Notes: generated by a model not told the origin, from the sequence alone. Numbered from the stretch's first letter, positions 51,054 to 61,052 are shown. The stretch is DNA of 64,000 nt from Chryseobacterium taichungense (GCF_900109935.1 NZ_FOBV01000002.1:62001-126000), one strand, 5' to 3'. Program-made: numbers and translations.

Positions 51054-51620
51054 ATGGAGGAAATTATTCAGGAAGATAAAAGACTTTTTTTATTTCTTAA
51101 CAATTTAGGAAACTCATCTTTTGATCAGTTTTGGATGCTGATTTCCAGTACCTGGATCTGGGTTCCGCTTTATATTATTTTCTGTTATTTTTTATTTAAA
51201 AATTACAAACTAAGATCTTTAGTTTTTATTTTGATATTTGTTGCGATAGGAGTGACGGTTTCTGATCAGGTTGCCGGTATTTTCAAACATGGTATTGAGA
51301 GATTAAGACCGTGTCATGATCCTGCTTTAGAGCATCATATGAGGATTGTAAAATGTGGAGGTCAGTTTGGTTTTTATTCTGCCCACGCTTCAAATACTTT
51401 CTTTTTGGCAACGTATTTAAGTATTTTGTTAAAAAATAAGCTTAAATGGTTTCCTTATGCTATATTTGTGTGGGCGGCAATAGTATCTTACAGCCGTATA
51501 TATTTAGGAGTGCATTTCCCGATAGATATTATGGTGGGGGCGTTTGTTGGAATTTTATTGGGAGTGATATTTTCTGCACTTGCCAAAAAAGTGATCAACA
51601 AACAAAATATTACCTCATGA
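51054..51620 (+). CDS. PAP2-family membrane phosphatase
   Basis: This 188-residue integral membrane protein has six hydrophobic segments. The three PAP2 motifs are visible: KHGIERLRP near residue 80, SAHASNTF near 107 (Ser-Ala-His in place of the usual Ser-Gly-His) and SRIYLGVHFPIDIMVGA near 145. Members remove phosphate from phosphatidate, undecaprenyl pyrophosphate or lipid A. Its stop overlaps the ATG of the TPR gene (ATGA). Confidence 0.88.
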   Translation: MEEIIQEDKRLFLFLNNLGNSSFDQFWMLISSTWIWVPLYIIFCYFLFKNYKLRSLVFILIFVAIGVTVSDQVAGIFKHGIERLRPCHDPALEHHMRIVKCGGQFGFYSAHASNTFFLATYLSILLKNKLKWFPYAIFVWAAIVSYSRIYLGVHFPIDIMVGAFVGILLGVIFSALAKKVINKQNITS

Positions 51621-52432
51621 AAAAACATTTACTCTTTTTAACTTTAACGTTTTCTACCTTCTATCTGCAGGCGCAGGATAAAAAAAATGCTGAAGAATGC
51701 TTCCAAAAAGCAGATTATAAATGTGCTGAAGAAGAATATTCAAAATTAGTTCAAAGTGAAAAAATTCAGAAATTAAAATCTGAATATTATAATTATCTCG
51801 GAACTTCACAAAGAAGACTTGGCAAAACAAATTCAGCTTTTAAATCCTATGAGTCGGCATTAAAAGCAAATCCCATGTCTGCTGCTGTGTATGCCAATCT
51901 AGGTTCTATTCACGGGCAGAAAGGCAACAAGCAAGCTGCATTGGACTATCTTAATCAGGGCCTTAAACTTGAGCCGGAAAATGCTGATATGTATCTCACG
52001 CGGGCCAGGATTTATGAAACTTTAGGAAAAAAAGATTTGGCCGCTAAGGATCTGAACCAGATCTTAAGTTTTGCACCCGATAATATTTATGCAAGAACAG
52101 GATTGGCTAATCTTAAAAAGAACAGCGGCGATCTAGAAGGCGCTCTAAAAGAATACAACCAGCTCATTTCCGAAAAACCAGAATCGCTCCTGTATACCGG
52201 AAGAGGAGATGTTTATTTTAAATTAAAGAAAAACAAAGAGGCTCTGGCTGATGTTAACAAAGCCATTTCCATAGATCCTAAATTCGCTCAGGCATATGTA
52301 AATAAAGCGCTGATTTTATTTGAAACCGCAAAGCCGAAAGAAGCGTGTGCAAGCCTCGACAAAGCGGTAAATTTGGGTTATGAAAAGCCTTTGCTCACAG
52401 AGTATTATTCTAAATGCGAGGTTAAGAAATAA
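51617..52432 (+). CDS. Exported tetratricopeptide-repeat protein
   Basis: The start at 51617 (MKKHLLFLTLTFSTFYLQAQ) gives 271 residues with a signal peptide cut near QAQ. An upstream in-frame start exists at 51446 but would lie inside the PAP2 gene. Six or more TPR units follow, for example AAVYANLGSIHGQKGNKQAA and ADMYLTRARIYETLGKKDLA. It probably scaffolds protein contacts in the periplasm. The ATGA overlap couples it to the PAP2 gene. It ends 9 bp before a very strong hairpin. Confidence 0.88.
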   Translation: MKKHLLFLTLTFSTFYLQAQDKKNAEECFQKADYKCAEEEYSKLVQSEKIQKLKSEYYNYLGTSQRRLGKTNSAFKSYESALKANPMSAAVYANLGSIHGQKGNKQAALDYLNQGLKLEPENADMYLTRARIYETLGKKDLAAKDLNQILSFAPDNIYARTGLANLKKNSGDLEGALKEYNQLISEKPESLLYTGRGDVYFKLKKNKEALADVNKAISIDPKFAQAYVNKALILFETAKPKEACASLDKAVNLGYEKPLLTEYYSKCEVKK

Positions 52433-52441
52433 TATTTGCGG

Positions 52442-52492
52442 AATTTTTAGGTTTCAGGCGGCGGCTTCGCCGCCGCCTGAAACCTAAAAATT
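52442..52492. terminator. 24-bp perfect palindrome between convergent genes (bidirectional terminator)
   Basis: The arms 52442-52465 and 52469-52492 pair without a mismatch around a 3-nt TTC loop. The core is GCGGCGGC/GCCGCCGC and the ends are AAAAAT/ATTTTT, giving T tracts for both strands. It separates the TPR gene (+) from rlmH (-). Confidence 0.9.
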
Positions 52493-52494
52493 TC

Positions 52495-52968
52495 TTAATC
52501 ATTATGATAAGGTTTTCCCTGTAATATCTGATCCGCACGATAAATTTGTTCTACAATAAAAAGCCTGATCATCTGGTGGGTAAAAGTCATTTTTGATAAC
52601 GAAATTTTTTCATTCGCTCTGTTGTAAATTTCCTCGGAAAATCCATACGCTCCGCCAATCAGAAGATGAATTTTTTTTACTGAAGAATTCATCCAGGTAT
52701 CAATTTTCTGTGCAAATTCCCGGCTTGTAAACTGCTTGCCCTTTTCATCAAGAATCATTACCAGATCTGTTTTGTCAATATTATTCATAAACAGCTTGGC
52801 CTCTTCCCTCTTTAAAAGATCTGGAGATAAATTTTTTGCGTTTTTTACATCAGGAATTTCAGTGATTTCAAAGTTCCAGTGCTTGGGAAGTCTTTTTAGA
52901 TAATAATTTATTAAAGAAGTAATTTCCTTATCATCTGTTTTACCGATACAAAGCAAGTTAATCTGCAT
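52495..52968 (-). CDS. rlmH: 23S rRNA (pseudouridine-1915-N3)-methyltransferase
   Basis: RlmH methylates pseudouridine 1915 in helix 69 using SAM. The 157-residue SPOUT protein has LLIGGAYGFSEEIYNRA near residue 103 for the knotted SAM site and a C-terminal LSKMTFTHQMIRLFIVEQIY segment ending PYHND. The start is well placed after a TATCTTTG element on the minus strand (52986-52993). Confidence 0.94.
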   Translation of the reverse strand: MQINLLCIGKTDDKEITSLINYYLKRLPKHWNFEITEIPDVKNAKNLSPDLLKREEAKLFMNNIDKTDLVMILDEKGKQFTSREFAQKIDTWMNSSVKKIHLLIGGAYGFSEEIYNRANEKISLSKMTFTHQMIRLFIVEQIYRADQILQGKPYHND

Positions 52969-52985
52969 TTTTTTAAATTAAGTTC

Positions 52986-52993
52986 CAAAGATA
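52986..52993 (-). promoter_or_regulatory. -7 element TATCTTTG upstream of rlmH
   Basis: On the minus strand it matches TAnnTTTG and ends 17 nt before the rlmH ATG. The -33 region has only TTTTC. Confidence 0.5.
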
Positions 52994-53082
52994 TTCATAA
53001 ATCAAGAAAAGTCATAGTCACATTCTGTCTTTGCCGGTTTCAAGTCTCAAAAAAATTATTATTTTTGTAATACACCGGTCCG

Positions 53083-54102
53083 ATGAAAGTAGCAATTCCA
53101 TCTTTTTTGTTTTTCTTTTTTCCATTAATTTCTTTTGCACAGGAAGTTAATGATGAAAAAACAGATCATTATCTTGAAGAAGACAAAAAGAAAATCTCTG
53201 TTGTTGGTGGATTAAGCTACCTTCACAATTCATTTGGCTTGCTGTATGAGCATAAAGTTTTCCGTTTAAGACCCAATGATGCATTTTATACTGAATTTTT
53301 TCTGAGATATCGCTGGGTTGATGTTAGCTTTTCCTTTGCACCTAAACTGACACACATTAATAATGACGATCCGGAAAAGGGGAAATCAAAATATTTCAAC
53401 TTTGGATTCACTTTTTTTCTTGCTCCGAAAATCCGGCAATATGTCTATTTTAGCCAGGTTAAAGGTCTTTATTTTCAGGATACAAAAGAATTTATGCGGC
53501 TGTTGTATGGGAACGATTACAATGAAGAAGGTTATCTGCAGTTTCCCGATGCGAAATACCGATCTTTTAAAGGTGAAACAACATATCTGTGGGTAGGAAA
53601 TAAAAAAGACTACAGAAGCTTCAACAATATGACCTATCAACCGTTGAAAGATGTTTTTGTAGTGAGTACAGGACTTTTTTATCAGTATAATATTTTAAGT
53701 GATATCGGGAAAACAGTGTATCTGGGAGAAACGTTCAGTGATAGTGATAATTCGCCTTCTAAGGATTTCAGAATTGCTTTAAGGTCGGGTGGTGGTATCC
53801 AGAAAAAAATTAAAAACAATTGGTATGCTATTGTGGAAGTCTATCCGGAATTATATTATGCAAAATTAGTAGGTGAAAATTTTCATGAATTTAATGTCGG
53901 GATATTTTCGAATGCCCGGATTGGCTACGACAACGGAAAATGGTTTTTCGGTGGAGGAGCACAGTTAAGCTGGGTCAACAGTTCCAATGAAAATTTCTAT
54001 TCCACGACGCAATGGCTTTTTCGTGCCGGAATTGGTTTTCGTTTTAATTCTCCTACATTTGTAAACAGAAACTTTGACAAAATAGATAATATTTTAAAAT
54101 AA
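53083..54102 (+). CDS. Outer-membrane-type exported protein (DUF4421-like)
   Basis: The 339-residue protein has a signal peptide (residues 1-20). The rest is rich in alternating aromatic strands (FYTEFFLRYRWVDVSFSFA, FNVGIFSNARIGYDNGKWFF) and ends with a strand and short tail, as in outer-membrane barrels. The pattern resembles the Bacteroidetes family DUF4421, but the assignment is from memory of the family. It precedes the BrkB-like gene by 1 bp. The function is unknown. Confidence 0.6.
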   Translation: MKVAIPSFLFFFFPLISFAQEVNDEKTDHYLEEDKKKISVVGGLSYLHNSFGLLYEHKVFRLRPNDAFYTEFFLRYRWVDVSFSFAPKLTHINNDDPEKGKSKYFNFGFTFFLAPKIRQYVYFSQVKGLYFQDTKEFMRLLYGNDYNEEGYLQFPDAKYRSFKGETTYLWVGNKKDYRSFNNMTYQPLKDVFVVSTGLFYQYNILSDIGKTVYLGETFSDSDNSPSKDFRIALRSGGGIQKKIKNNWYAIVEVYPELYYAKLVGENFHEFNVGIFSNARIGYDNGKWFFGGGAQLSWVNSSNENFYSTTQWLFRAGIGFRFNSPTFVNRNFDKIDNILK

Positions 54103-54103
54103 T

Positions 54104-55066
54104 ATGGGTCTGAAACTTCCGAAATTTATAGTAAAAGTTCATGAATTTTTCGATGATATACATATTCCTCTCTTGGGAATATCGCTCTGGCAGATGTTTC
54201 AGATTTATATCAGAGGGATTTTTAAAGACAAGATCGGCAGAAAAGCAGCCGCTATTTCCTGGAGTTTTACGATCAGCTTATTTCCTTTTATTCTTTTTAT
54301 TCTGTCGGTAATTCCTTATATGCCTCACTATGAGAAGCTTCAGTTTTATATATTCGATGTTTTGATGCATAATGTTTTCCCCTCCAATATGGAAGGAGAT
54401 GTCCGGAATTATATTGAAAAGAGTATTATTCCTAATATGAAGGGAATCAGTAATTTAACTATTGTTTTGGCATTGGTTTTTGCCACAAACGGAACATTTT
54501 CACTCATCAATGGATTCAATGAAAACACGCGTGAGAAAATGAGTGATGTAAAAGAATTTATCCTCTCATTTTTTATTACCATTGGCTTTGTACTGATCGT
54601 TTTTCTGGCACTTTTCGGGGTATATTATTCTGAGGTAGTTTTAAAGCTTTTTACTCCTGTTTATGATATTACCTGGCTGGTAGATAATCTTTCAAAGATC
54701 ATTGGGTTTGTATCTTTTCCTCTTTTTTACTTTATTCTTCTAACCCTTTTTTACTGGCTTGGAACGGTGAGGATCACAAGATTCAGGCAGGCTATACCTG
54801 GAGCAATTCTTACAACGGTTTTGTTTGTGGCAACGACTTATTTTTTTGCATTATATGTTAAAAATATTGCACGGTATAATGTACTTTACGGATCTATAGG
54901 AAGTATGATCCTTCTGATGGTTTGGGTCAATGTAAATGTCTATCTGCTTCTTTTCGGAAATGAGCTGAATATGGCCATCAGAAAACTGAGAATCGAGAAA
55001 CTGTTGTCGGATGAATTAAAGCAATCGAGAAATCATAATGTTAGTTCTGAGCGTGATGTTGAATAA
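54104..55066 (+). CDS. YihY/BrkB-family inner-membrane protein
   Basis: The 320-residue protein has six predicted transmembrane helices and the YihY signature: RKAAAISWSFTISLFPFILF near residue 45, NGTFSLINGFNENTRE near 127 and YGSIGSMILLMVWVNVNVYL near 262. The family was once misnamed RNase BN. It may be a transporter or envelope protein. It begins one base after the upstream barrel gene and is convergent with nhaA at 7 bp. Confidence 0.85.
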   Translation: MGLKLPKFIVKVHEFFDDIHIPLLGISLWQMFQIYIRGIFKDKIGRKAAAISWSFTISLFPFILFILSVIPYMPHYEKLQFYIFDVLMHNVFPSNMEGDVRNYIEKSIIPNMKGISNLTIVLALVFATNGTFSLINGFNENTREKMSDVKEFILSFFITIGFVLIVFLALFGVYYSEVVLKLFTPVYDITWLVDNLSKIIGFVSFPLFYFILLTLFYWLGTVRITRFRQAIPGAILTTVLFVATTYFFALYVKNIARYNVLYGSIGSMILLMVWVNVNVYLLLFGNELNMAIRKLRIEKLLSDELKQSRNHNVSSERDVE

Positions 55067-55073
55067 ATTTTGC

Positions 55074-56249
55074 CTATTCTTCTTCACTGAAACTTTTTTT
55101 CGAACTTAGATTTAGTATAAAATAACCTATAACAGCCGCCAGAAAAGAAGCTATTAAGATTGCAAATTTTGCTTCGTTTTGAATTTCAATTTCATTTTTA
55201 AAAGAAAGCAACGCAATAAAAATTGACATGGTAAAACCTATTCCTGCCAGAAAACCTACCCCAAGCATTTGTTTCCAGGAACTATTTTGTGGTAAAGAAC
55301 TCAGCTTTAATTTGATGGCTAATAAAGAGAATAAATTAATTCCCAAAAGCTTTCCTAAAACAAGTCCGCAAATAATTCCTAATCCTAACGTACTGGTAAG
55401 GCCTGAAACCATTTCATTGGTAAAGGTAATATTGGTATTTGTCAGCGCAAATATCGGCATGATTAAAAAGCTTACCGGAAAATGAAGCTGGTGTTCAAGC
55501 TTTTCTAATGGTGAAATTTCCGTATCTGAAATATTGGTTGGAATTGAAAACGCAAGCAGCACTCCTGCAATTGTTGCATGAATACCTGAATGATGAAGAA
55601 AGTACCATAAAAATAATCCGGGAATTACGTAAAAAATAATTTTCGTGACCTTTAAGAAATTTAACAAGAATAATAAAGCAGTAATCCCAAAAGAAAGTAA
55701 TAAATACATCCAATGAATCTGATCGGTGTAAAATATGGCAATGACCAAAATTGCTCCCAGATCATCTACAATGGCTAATGCGGCTAAAAATATTTTAATA
55801 GAATTCGGAATCTTTTTTCCTAACAATGAAATGATAGCCAGTGAAAAAGCAATATCAGTAGCCATAGGTATTCCCCAGCCGTTTCCATACATTGTCCCAG
55901 AGTTAAAAATAGTATAGATAACAGCTGGAACAACCATTCCGCCGATAGCTGCAAAAATGGGTAAAGAGGCATTTTTAAAAGATGAAAGCTCACCTTCGAT
56001 CATTTCTCTTTTAATTTCCAATCCTACCAAAAGGAAGAAAACAGCCATCAGACCATCATTGATCCAAATGCTGACAGAATATTTTAAATGAAAAATATCC
56101 GTTCCCGTTTCCTGATCCAAAAATGCCTGAAAGCTTTCTGCTAGTGACGAATTAGCAATAAGTAATGAAATTAAAACACAAAAAATAAGAATGATTCCAG
56201 ACGCCTGACTGCTGCTGAAAAACTTCTTGAAATATTTTGTTAAATTCAT
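55074..56249 (-). CDS. nhaA: Na+/H+ antiporter NhaA
   Basis: NhaA exports sodium in exchange for protons and helps pH and salt tolerance. The 391-residue protein has Asp162 and Asp163 (AIVDDLGAI), the pair at the centre of the ion-binding site, and Asp132 (MATDIAFS). The N-terminal NDGLMAVFFLLVGLEIKREM is also typical. It starts 3 bp after the relA/spoT stop on the same strand, so the two are probably co-transcribed. Confidence 0.95.
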   Translation of the reverse strand: MNLTKYFKKFFSSSQASGIILIFCVLISLLIANSSLAESFQAFLDQETGTDIFHLKYSVSIWINDGLMAVFFLLVGLEIKREMIEGELSSFKNASLPIFAAIGGMVVPAVIYTIFNSGTMYGNGWGIPMATDIAFSLAIISLLGKKIPNSIKIFLAALAIVDDLGAILVIAIFYTDQIHWMYLLLSFGITALLFLLNFLKVTKIIFYVIPGLFLWYFLHHSGIHATIAGVLLAFSIPTNISDTEISPLEKLEHQLHFPVSFLIMPIFALTNTNITFTNEMVSGLTSTLGLGIICGLVLGKLLGINLFSLLAIKLKLSSLPQNSSWKQMLGVGFLAGIGFTMSIFIALLSFKNEIEIQNEAKFAILIASFLAAVIGYFILNLSSKKSFSEEE

Positions 56250-56252
56250 AAA

Positions 56253-58463
56253 TTAAGATTGTACTCTTCTTACTTTCGAAACTCCATTGATATCATTAAG
56301 TTTTTTAAAAGTCTGCTCGAGTTGGCTTTTATTTTTAACCTCAAGATTGATCGTTCCCGTAAAAATACCGTCATTAGATTCGATAGACATACTCTTCATA
56401 TCCATACCCATCGCACCGCTGATTACCGTTGTAATATCATTAATCATTCCCATTCTGTCGAGTCCTTCGATCTCAATTTTTACCCTGTTTTTAAAGCTTT
56501 CCGCATTAACCCATTTTGCAGGAATAACTCTGTAATCATATTGAGCACGAAGATTGATAGCATTTGGACAGTTATCGCTGTGTACTTTTATTCCGTCAGA
56601 AATGGTGATAAATCCGAAAATTTTGTCTCCGGGAATTACAGTACAGCATTTTGCATAGGTATAATTGAGCTTTTCTTCATCCTTTCCAAAGACGATCATA
56701 TCCAGATTCTGCTCTTTGGGCTCTACAAAAGTGGTATTCTTGGATGGCGATTTTCTGAATCTTGAAAGCAAATTGTTAAATACATTTTTACTTTCTATAT
56801 ATTTTCTTAAACTGCTTGCATCCAGTTCGTTACTCTGGAATTTAAGGAACAGCTCCTGAGAGGTTTTAAGATGAAAGAATTTTTGAAGTTTATTGACCTC
56901 ATCATCATTAAAATTGATTTTGGCGTGGCGGAGTTTTCGCTGAAGAATTTCTTTTCCTTCTTCTACCAGCTGATTTTTTTGTGAATTTAAATAACTCTTA
57001 ATCTTAGACTTAGCTTTGGAAGTTACGACAAATTCCAGCCAGTCAGATTTGGGTTTCTGATTTTGTGAAGAAAGAATATCGACCTGATCTCCATTCTGCA
57101 ATACATAAGAAATAGGAACAAGTTTACCATTGATTTTTGCCCCTAAACACTTCATTCCCAGATCAGAGTGGACGGAGAAAGCAAAGTCAAGAGCCGTTGC
57201 ATTGGTGGGCAGAATTTTGATTTCACCTTTCGGAGTGAACACAAAAACTTCTTTGGAATATAAATTCAGTTTAATATTATCCAAAAGTTCAGAAGTAGAA
57301 AGATTCTGTTGTTGCTCAAGCACCTCGCGGATTTCCGTTACCCAGTTCTCAAAATTTCTGTCTTCTGAGCTTTGCTTGTAACCCTCTTTGTATTTATAAT
57401 GAGCGGCAACTCCTTTTTCTGCGATTTCGTCCATTCTTTCGGAACGGATCTGCACCTCAATCCATTTTTTATCAGGTCCTAAAACCGTTAAATGTAAACT
57501 TTCGTATCCTGTAGAACGCGGTTGTGTAATCCAGTCACGCATCCTGGATGGATTGCTGTGGTAAACATCAGTTACGATCGAATAAATTTTCCAGGCAAGG
57601 AATTTTTCGTTCTTAGCGTCTGATTTATAAATAATTCTGATTGCATAATTGTCGTAAACCTCTTCAAAAGAAACGCCTTGTTTCAGCATTTTCCTGTAAA
57701 TGGAAGAAATAGCCTTGGCTCGGCCCTTTATTTTAAAATTTAACCCTTCCTCATGCAGTTTTTCAGAGACTTCTTTCTTGAACTCTTCAATGTATCTTTC
57801 ACGGCTTTCCTTCGCCAGTTCGAGTTTCTCTGTTATTTCCGTATAAACGTCAGGATTATTGTACTTTAATGATAAATCTTCAAGCTCGGATTTTATATTG
57901 TACAGCCCTAAACGATGCGCCATGGGAGCATAAATATAGACCGTTTCCGAAGCAATTTTCTTCTGCTTGTCCGGAGCCATGCTTTCCAGTGTTCGCATGT
58001 TGTGAAGACGGTCTGCAATTTTGATAAGGATCACCCGGAAATCTTCTGAAAGGGTAAGTAGGAGTTTTCTGTAATTCTCCGACTGAACCGAAATATTCTG
58101 GTGGTTCATGATGGAGATTTTCGTAAGCCCGTTGACAATATTGGCTATCTTTTCCCCAAAAATTTTCTTCAGATCGTCGTATGTGTAATCGGAATCTTCA
58201 ATAACATCATGCAAAAGCGCACAGGCAATAGACGTAGCACCTAGCCCGATTTCAGTAGCTACAATTTTGGCCACAGCAATAGGATGGTAAATGTACGGTT
58301 CACCGGATTTTCTTCGCTGATCTTTGTGTGCATCCAATGCAATATCGAATGCTTTTCGGATAAGTTTGTTATTCTCCTCATCCAAAGTTCTGTATGTGTT
58401 AGAAATCAGATCCTTATACCGGGCTAAGATTTCTTTGTTTTCTTGTTCTAAGTCGTAACTCAT
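56253..58463 (-). CDS. relA: Bifunctional (p)ppGpp synthase/hydrolase (RelA/SpoT)
   Basis: The 736-residue RSH protein makes and degrades (p)ppGpp. The hydrolase domain (residues about 30-180) keeps His60, His85, Asp86, Glu89 and Asp90 (HDVIEDSDYTY). The synthetase domain (about 230-350) has YDNYAIRIIYKS and GYESLHLTVLGPDKKWIEVQ. TGS, helical and C-terminal ACT (GLDRMGMINDITTVIS) domains follow. The intact HD motif indicates it can hydrolyse. Being the only RSH in this window does not exclude others. Confidence 0.95.
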   Translation of the reverse strand: MSYDLEQENKEILARYKDLISNTYRTLDEENNKLIRKAFDIALDAHKDQRRKSGEPYIYHPIAVAKIVATEIGLGATSIACALLHDVIEDSDYTYDDLKKIFGEKIANIVNGLTKISIMNHQNISVQSENYRKLLLTLSEDFRVILIKIADRLHNMRTLESMAPDKQKKIASETVYIYAPMAHRLGLYNIKSELEDLSLKYNNPDVYTEITEKLELAKESRERYIEEFKKEVSEKLHEEGLNFKIKGRAKAISSIYRKMLKQGVSFEEVYDNYAIRIIYKSDAKNEKFLAWKIYSIVTDVYHSNPSRMRDWITQPRSTGYESLHLTVLGPDKKWIEVQIRSERMDEIAEKGVAAHYKYKEGYKQSSEDRNFENWVTEIREVLEQQQNLSTSELLDNIKLNLYSKEVFVFTPKGEIKILPTNATALDFAFSVHSDLGMKCLGAKINGKLVPISYVLQNGDQVDILSSQNQKPKSDWLEFVVTSKAKSKIKSYLNSQKNQLVEEGKEILQRKLRHAKINFNDDEVNKLQKFFHLKTSQELFLKFQSNELDASSLRKYIESKNVFNNLLSRFRKSPSKNTTFVEPKEQNLDMIVFGKDEEKLNYTYAKCCTVIPGDKIFGFITISDGIKVHSDNCPNAINLRAQYDYRVIPAKWVNAESFKNRVKIEIEGLDRMGMINDITTVISGAMGMDMKSMSIESNDGIFTGTINLEVKNKSQLEQTFKKLNDINGVSKVRRVQS

Positions 58464-58521
58464 TCGCGCTAAAGCCTATATTTAAACGAAAATACGAAAA
58501 ATTTCGCACTTTTCAAATACG

Positions 58522-58549
58522 AAAAAATCCGTAGATTAATCTACGGATT
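58522..58549 (-). terminator. Terminator after the 120-residue protein gene
   Basis: The palindrome AATCCGTAGATT/AATCTACGGATT is followed on the minus strand by five T residues. It separates this gene from relA. Confidence 0.85.
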
Positions 58550-58576
58550 CCGGTTATTAATTCTTATCATTTGTTT

Positions 58577-58939
58577 CTAAAACTTTACCTCGGAGTCCAT
58601 TCCGCTGGTAGAGCCTTTGATCTTTACGTCAGGACTATTGTGGATTTCCGCTTTGTTTCTGACGTTTATATAGTTTTTAATGTCTACGTAATTGGCCTGT
58701 TCAATACTCATATTTTCAAAAAGATAAGTCTTCATGACGGTATTCTGGCTGAAGACATTCTTGGCATTGTCAATCTGATTTTCTTTCACCGCTACACTTA
58801 CAATATAAGGTGAATGGTGATTATCTTCATTCAGGTACACAATATAATCTGAATTCCCAAAACCTGAATTTTCAAGATCGGCTTCCAGTTTCTTATAATC
58901 GCTGTGGGGTTCAAATAATCCAGCTAAAATATTTGACAT
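58577..58939 (-). CDS. Small cytoplasmic protein of unknown function
   Basis: The 120-residue protein has no signal peptide or membrane helix. It begins with a region (LFEPHSDYKKLEADLENSGF) resembling general stress proteins that contain a ferredoxin-like fold, and ends with a hydrophilic tail (KIKGSTSGMDSEVKF). The similarity is weak and no function can be given. It stands alone with a terminator behind it. Confidence 0.6.
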   Translation of the reverse strand: MSNILAGLFEPHSDYKKLEADLENSGFGNSDYIVYLNEDNHHSPYIVSVAVKENQIDNAKNVFSQNTVMKTYLFENMSIEQANYVDIKNYINVRNKAEIHNSPDVKIKGSTSGMDSEVKF

Positions 58940-59104
58940 AGCAATAGTTTTTAATTTGTATTAAAGGTAAGGAATTTTTCTGAATTATTAAATTATTTTC
59001 AATATCATATTTGATTTATTGTATTGTCTATAATTAAATTTATTTTTATTTAAAATATCTATTACTTTATAAAAATAATAGAGCGGAAAATATTCCGCCC
59101 ATTT

Positions 59105-61012
59105 TTATACTCTTTCATTCTTGATTTCCTCAACAATTTCTGGATTTAAAAGTGTTGTAATGTCACCGAAATTACCGAAGTCGCCTTCTGCAATTTTTCT
59201 CAGGATTCTTCGCATAATTTTTCCAGAACGTGTTTTTGGAAGACCTGAAACGAACTGTATTTTGTCCAGTTTCGCGATCGGACCGATCTGCTCGGAGATC
59301 AGTTGGTTAATTTCTTTTTTAAGATTATCTCTCTGTCTGCTTTCGCCTGTTTCTTTTAAAACAACATAACCGTACAAAGCATTTCCCTTAATATCGTGAG
59401 GATAGCCTACAATCGCAGATTCTGCTACAGCCGGATGCTGATTGATACTGTCTTCTATAGGAGCCGTTCCCAGGTTGTGTCCCGAAACGATGATCACATC
59501 ATCCACACGGCCGGTAATTCTGTAATAGCCTACTTCATCGCGCAATGCCCCGTCACCTGTGAAATATTTACCCGGAAAAGCCGTAAAATAAGTTTCCTTG
59601 TATCGCTGATGATCTCCCCAGATCGTTCTCGCAATTCCCGGCCATGGGAAACGGATGCAAAGATTTCCGGTTACCTGATTGCCCATGATTTCATTACGTT
59701 TATCGTCCATTAAAACCGGTTGTATTCCCGGTAAAGGTAATGTGGCGTATGTTGGCTTGGTAGGAGTTACGAATGGGAGAGGAGAGATCATAATTCCTCC
59801 GGTTTCCGTTTGCCACCACGTGTCGACAATCGGGCATTTTTTCTTTCCTACATGATCATTGAACCAATGCCACGCTTCTTCGTTAATTGGCTCACCTACC
59901 GATCCAATGACTTTTAGTGTACTCAGGTCATGTTTATCGACCCATTCCACACTTTCTTTTGCTAGTGAACGGATTGCTGTAGGAGCAGTATAGAACTGGG
60001 TAACTTTATGTTTTTCAATTACCTCCCAGAATCTGTCCGGTTCAGGATATGTTGGTATTCCTTCGAAAATAACGGTTGTTGCGCCATTCAGAAGCGGACC
60101 GTAAAGGATGTACGAATGTCCGGTAATCCAGCCTATATCAGCAGTACACCAATAAATGTCGTTCTCTTTATAATTAAATACATTTTTAAAAGTATAAGCT
60201 GTATATACCATGTACCCTGCACAAGTGTGAAGCATTCCTTTCGGTTTGCCAGTGGAACCTGAAGTATACAAAATGAAAAGCGGATCTTCTGCATCCATAA
60301 TCACACTTACAAAATCAGGTGAAGCACTTTCGTAAAGATCTTCCATCCAGTAATCTCTGTGTTCTTTTATTTTGATGTCATTACGGGTTCTTTTTACAAC
60401 CAGTACTTTTTCTACGCTTGGTGTTTTTTCTAACGCTTCATCAACGATACTTTTTAAGTCTAAAACTTTATTACCTCTATAACTTCCATCAGAAGTAATC
60501 ACCATTTTTGCTCCGCAGTCATTCACTCTCGAAGCTACAGCAGAAGCTGAAAATCCGGCAAAGATTACAGAATGAATTGCTCCCAGCTTAGCACAGGCCA
60601 GCATCGCAACGGCCAGCTCAGGAATCATCGGAAGATAGATGCATACTCTGTCTCCTTTTTCAATGCCCATTTCCCGTAAAACATTAGCTGTTTTGTTTAC
60701 TCTGGTATATAATTCACTATAAGAAATATGCTGTGCTTCTTCTTTCGGATCATTGGGTTCCCAGATAATGGCGGTTTTATCTCCTCTCACGGAAAGGTGC
60801 CTGTCTAGACAGTTTTTAGTGATATTTAATTTGGCATTTTTAAACCAGGCAATCTTGGCCTCATTCATATCGTATTTGACGACCTTACTCCAGCGCTGAT
60901 ACCATACAAAGTTTTCATCGGCTATTTTATCCCAGAATTTTTTAGGATTTTTAATCGATTTTTTATAATCTTCGAAATAATGTGGCAAATCTTCAATCAG
61001 GTAGTTTCTCAT
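59105..61012 (-). CDS. acs: Acetyl-CoA synthetase
   Basis: Acs activates acetate to acetyl-CoA through acetyl-AMP. The 635-residue adenylate-forming enzyme has the ATP-binding loop YTSGSTGKPKG near residue 250, DTWWQTETGG near 395 and the catalytic Lys in LPKTRSGKIMRRILRK near 600, which is the site of regulatory acetylation in this family. It is last in a minus-strand operon (response regulator, prpE, acs). Confidence 0.95.
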   Translation of the reverse strand: MRNYLIEDLPHYFEDYKKSIKNPKKFWDKIADENFVWYQRWSKVVKYDMNEAKIAWFKNAKLNITKNCLDRHLSVRGDKTAIIWEPNDPKEEAQHISYSELYTRVNKTANVLREMGIEKGDRVCIYLPMIPELAVAMLACAKLGAIHSVIFAGFSASAVASRVNDCGAKMVITSDGSYRGNKVLDLKSIVDEALEKTPSVEKVLVVKRTRNDIKIKEHRDYWMEDLYESASPDFVSVIMDAEDPLFILYTSGSTGKPKGMLHTCAGYMVYTAYTFKNVFNYKENDIYWCTADIGWITGHSYILYGPLLNGATTVIFEGIPTYPEPDRFWEVIEKHKVTQFYTAPTAIRSLAKESVEWVDKHDLSTLKVIGSVGEPINEEAWHWFNDHVGKKKCPIVDTWWQTETGGIMISPLPFVTPTKPTYATLPLPGIQPVLMDDKRNEIMGNQVTGNLCIRFPWPGIARTIWGDHQRYKETYFTAFPGKYFTGDGALRDEVGYYRITGRVDDVIIVSGHNLGTAPIEDSINQHPAVAESAIVGYPHDIKGNALYGYVVLKETGESRQRDNLKKEINQLISEQIGPIAKLDKIQFVSGLPKTRSGKIMRRILRKIAEGDFGNFGDITTLLNPEIVEEIKNERV

Positions 61013-61052
61013 ATCCCTTAATTTTATTCTTTTTTATATTTTAAATTTAAAC

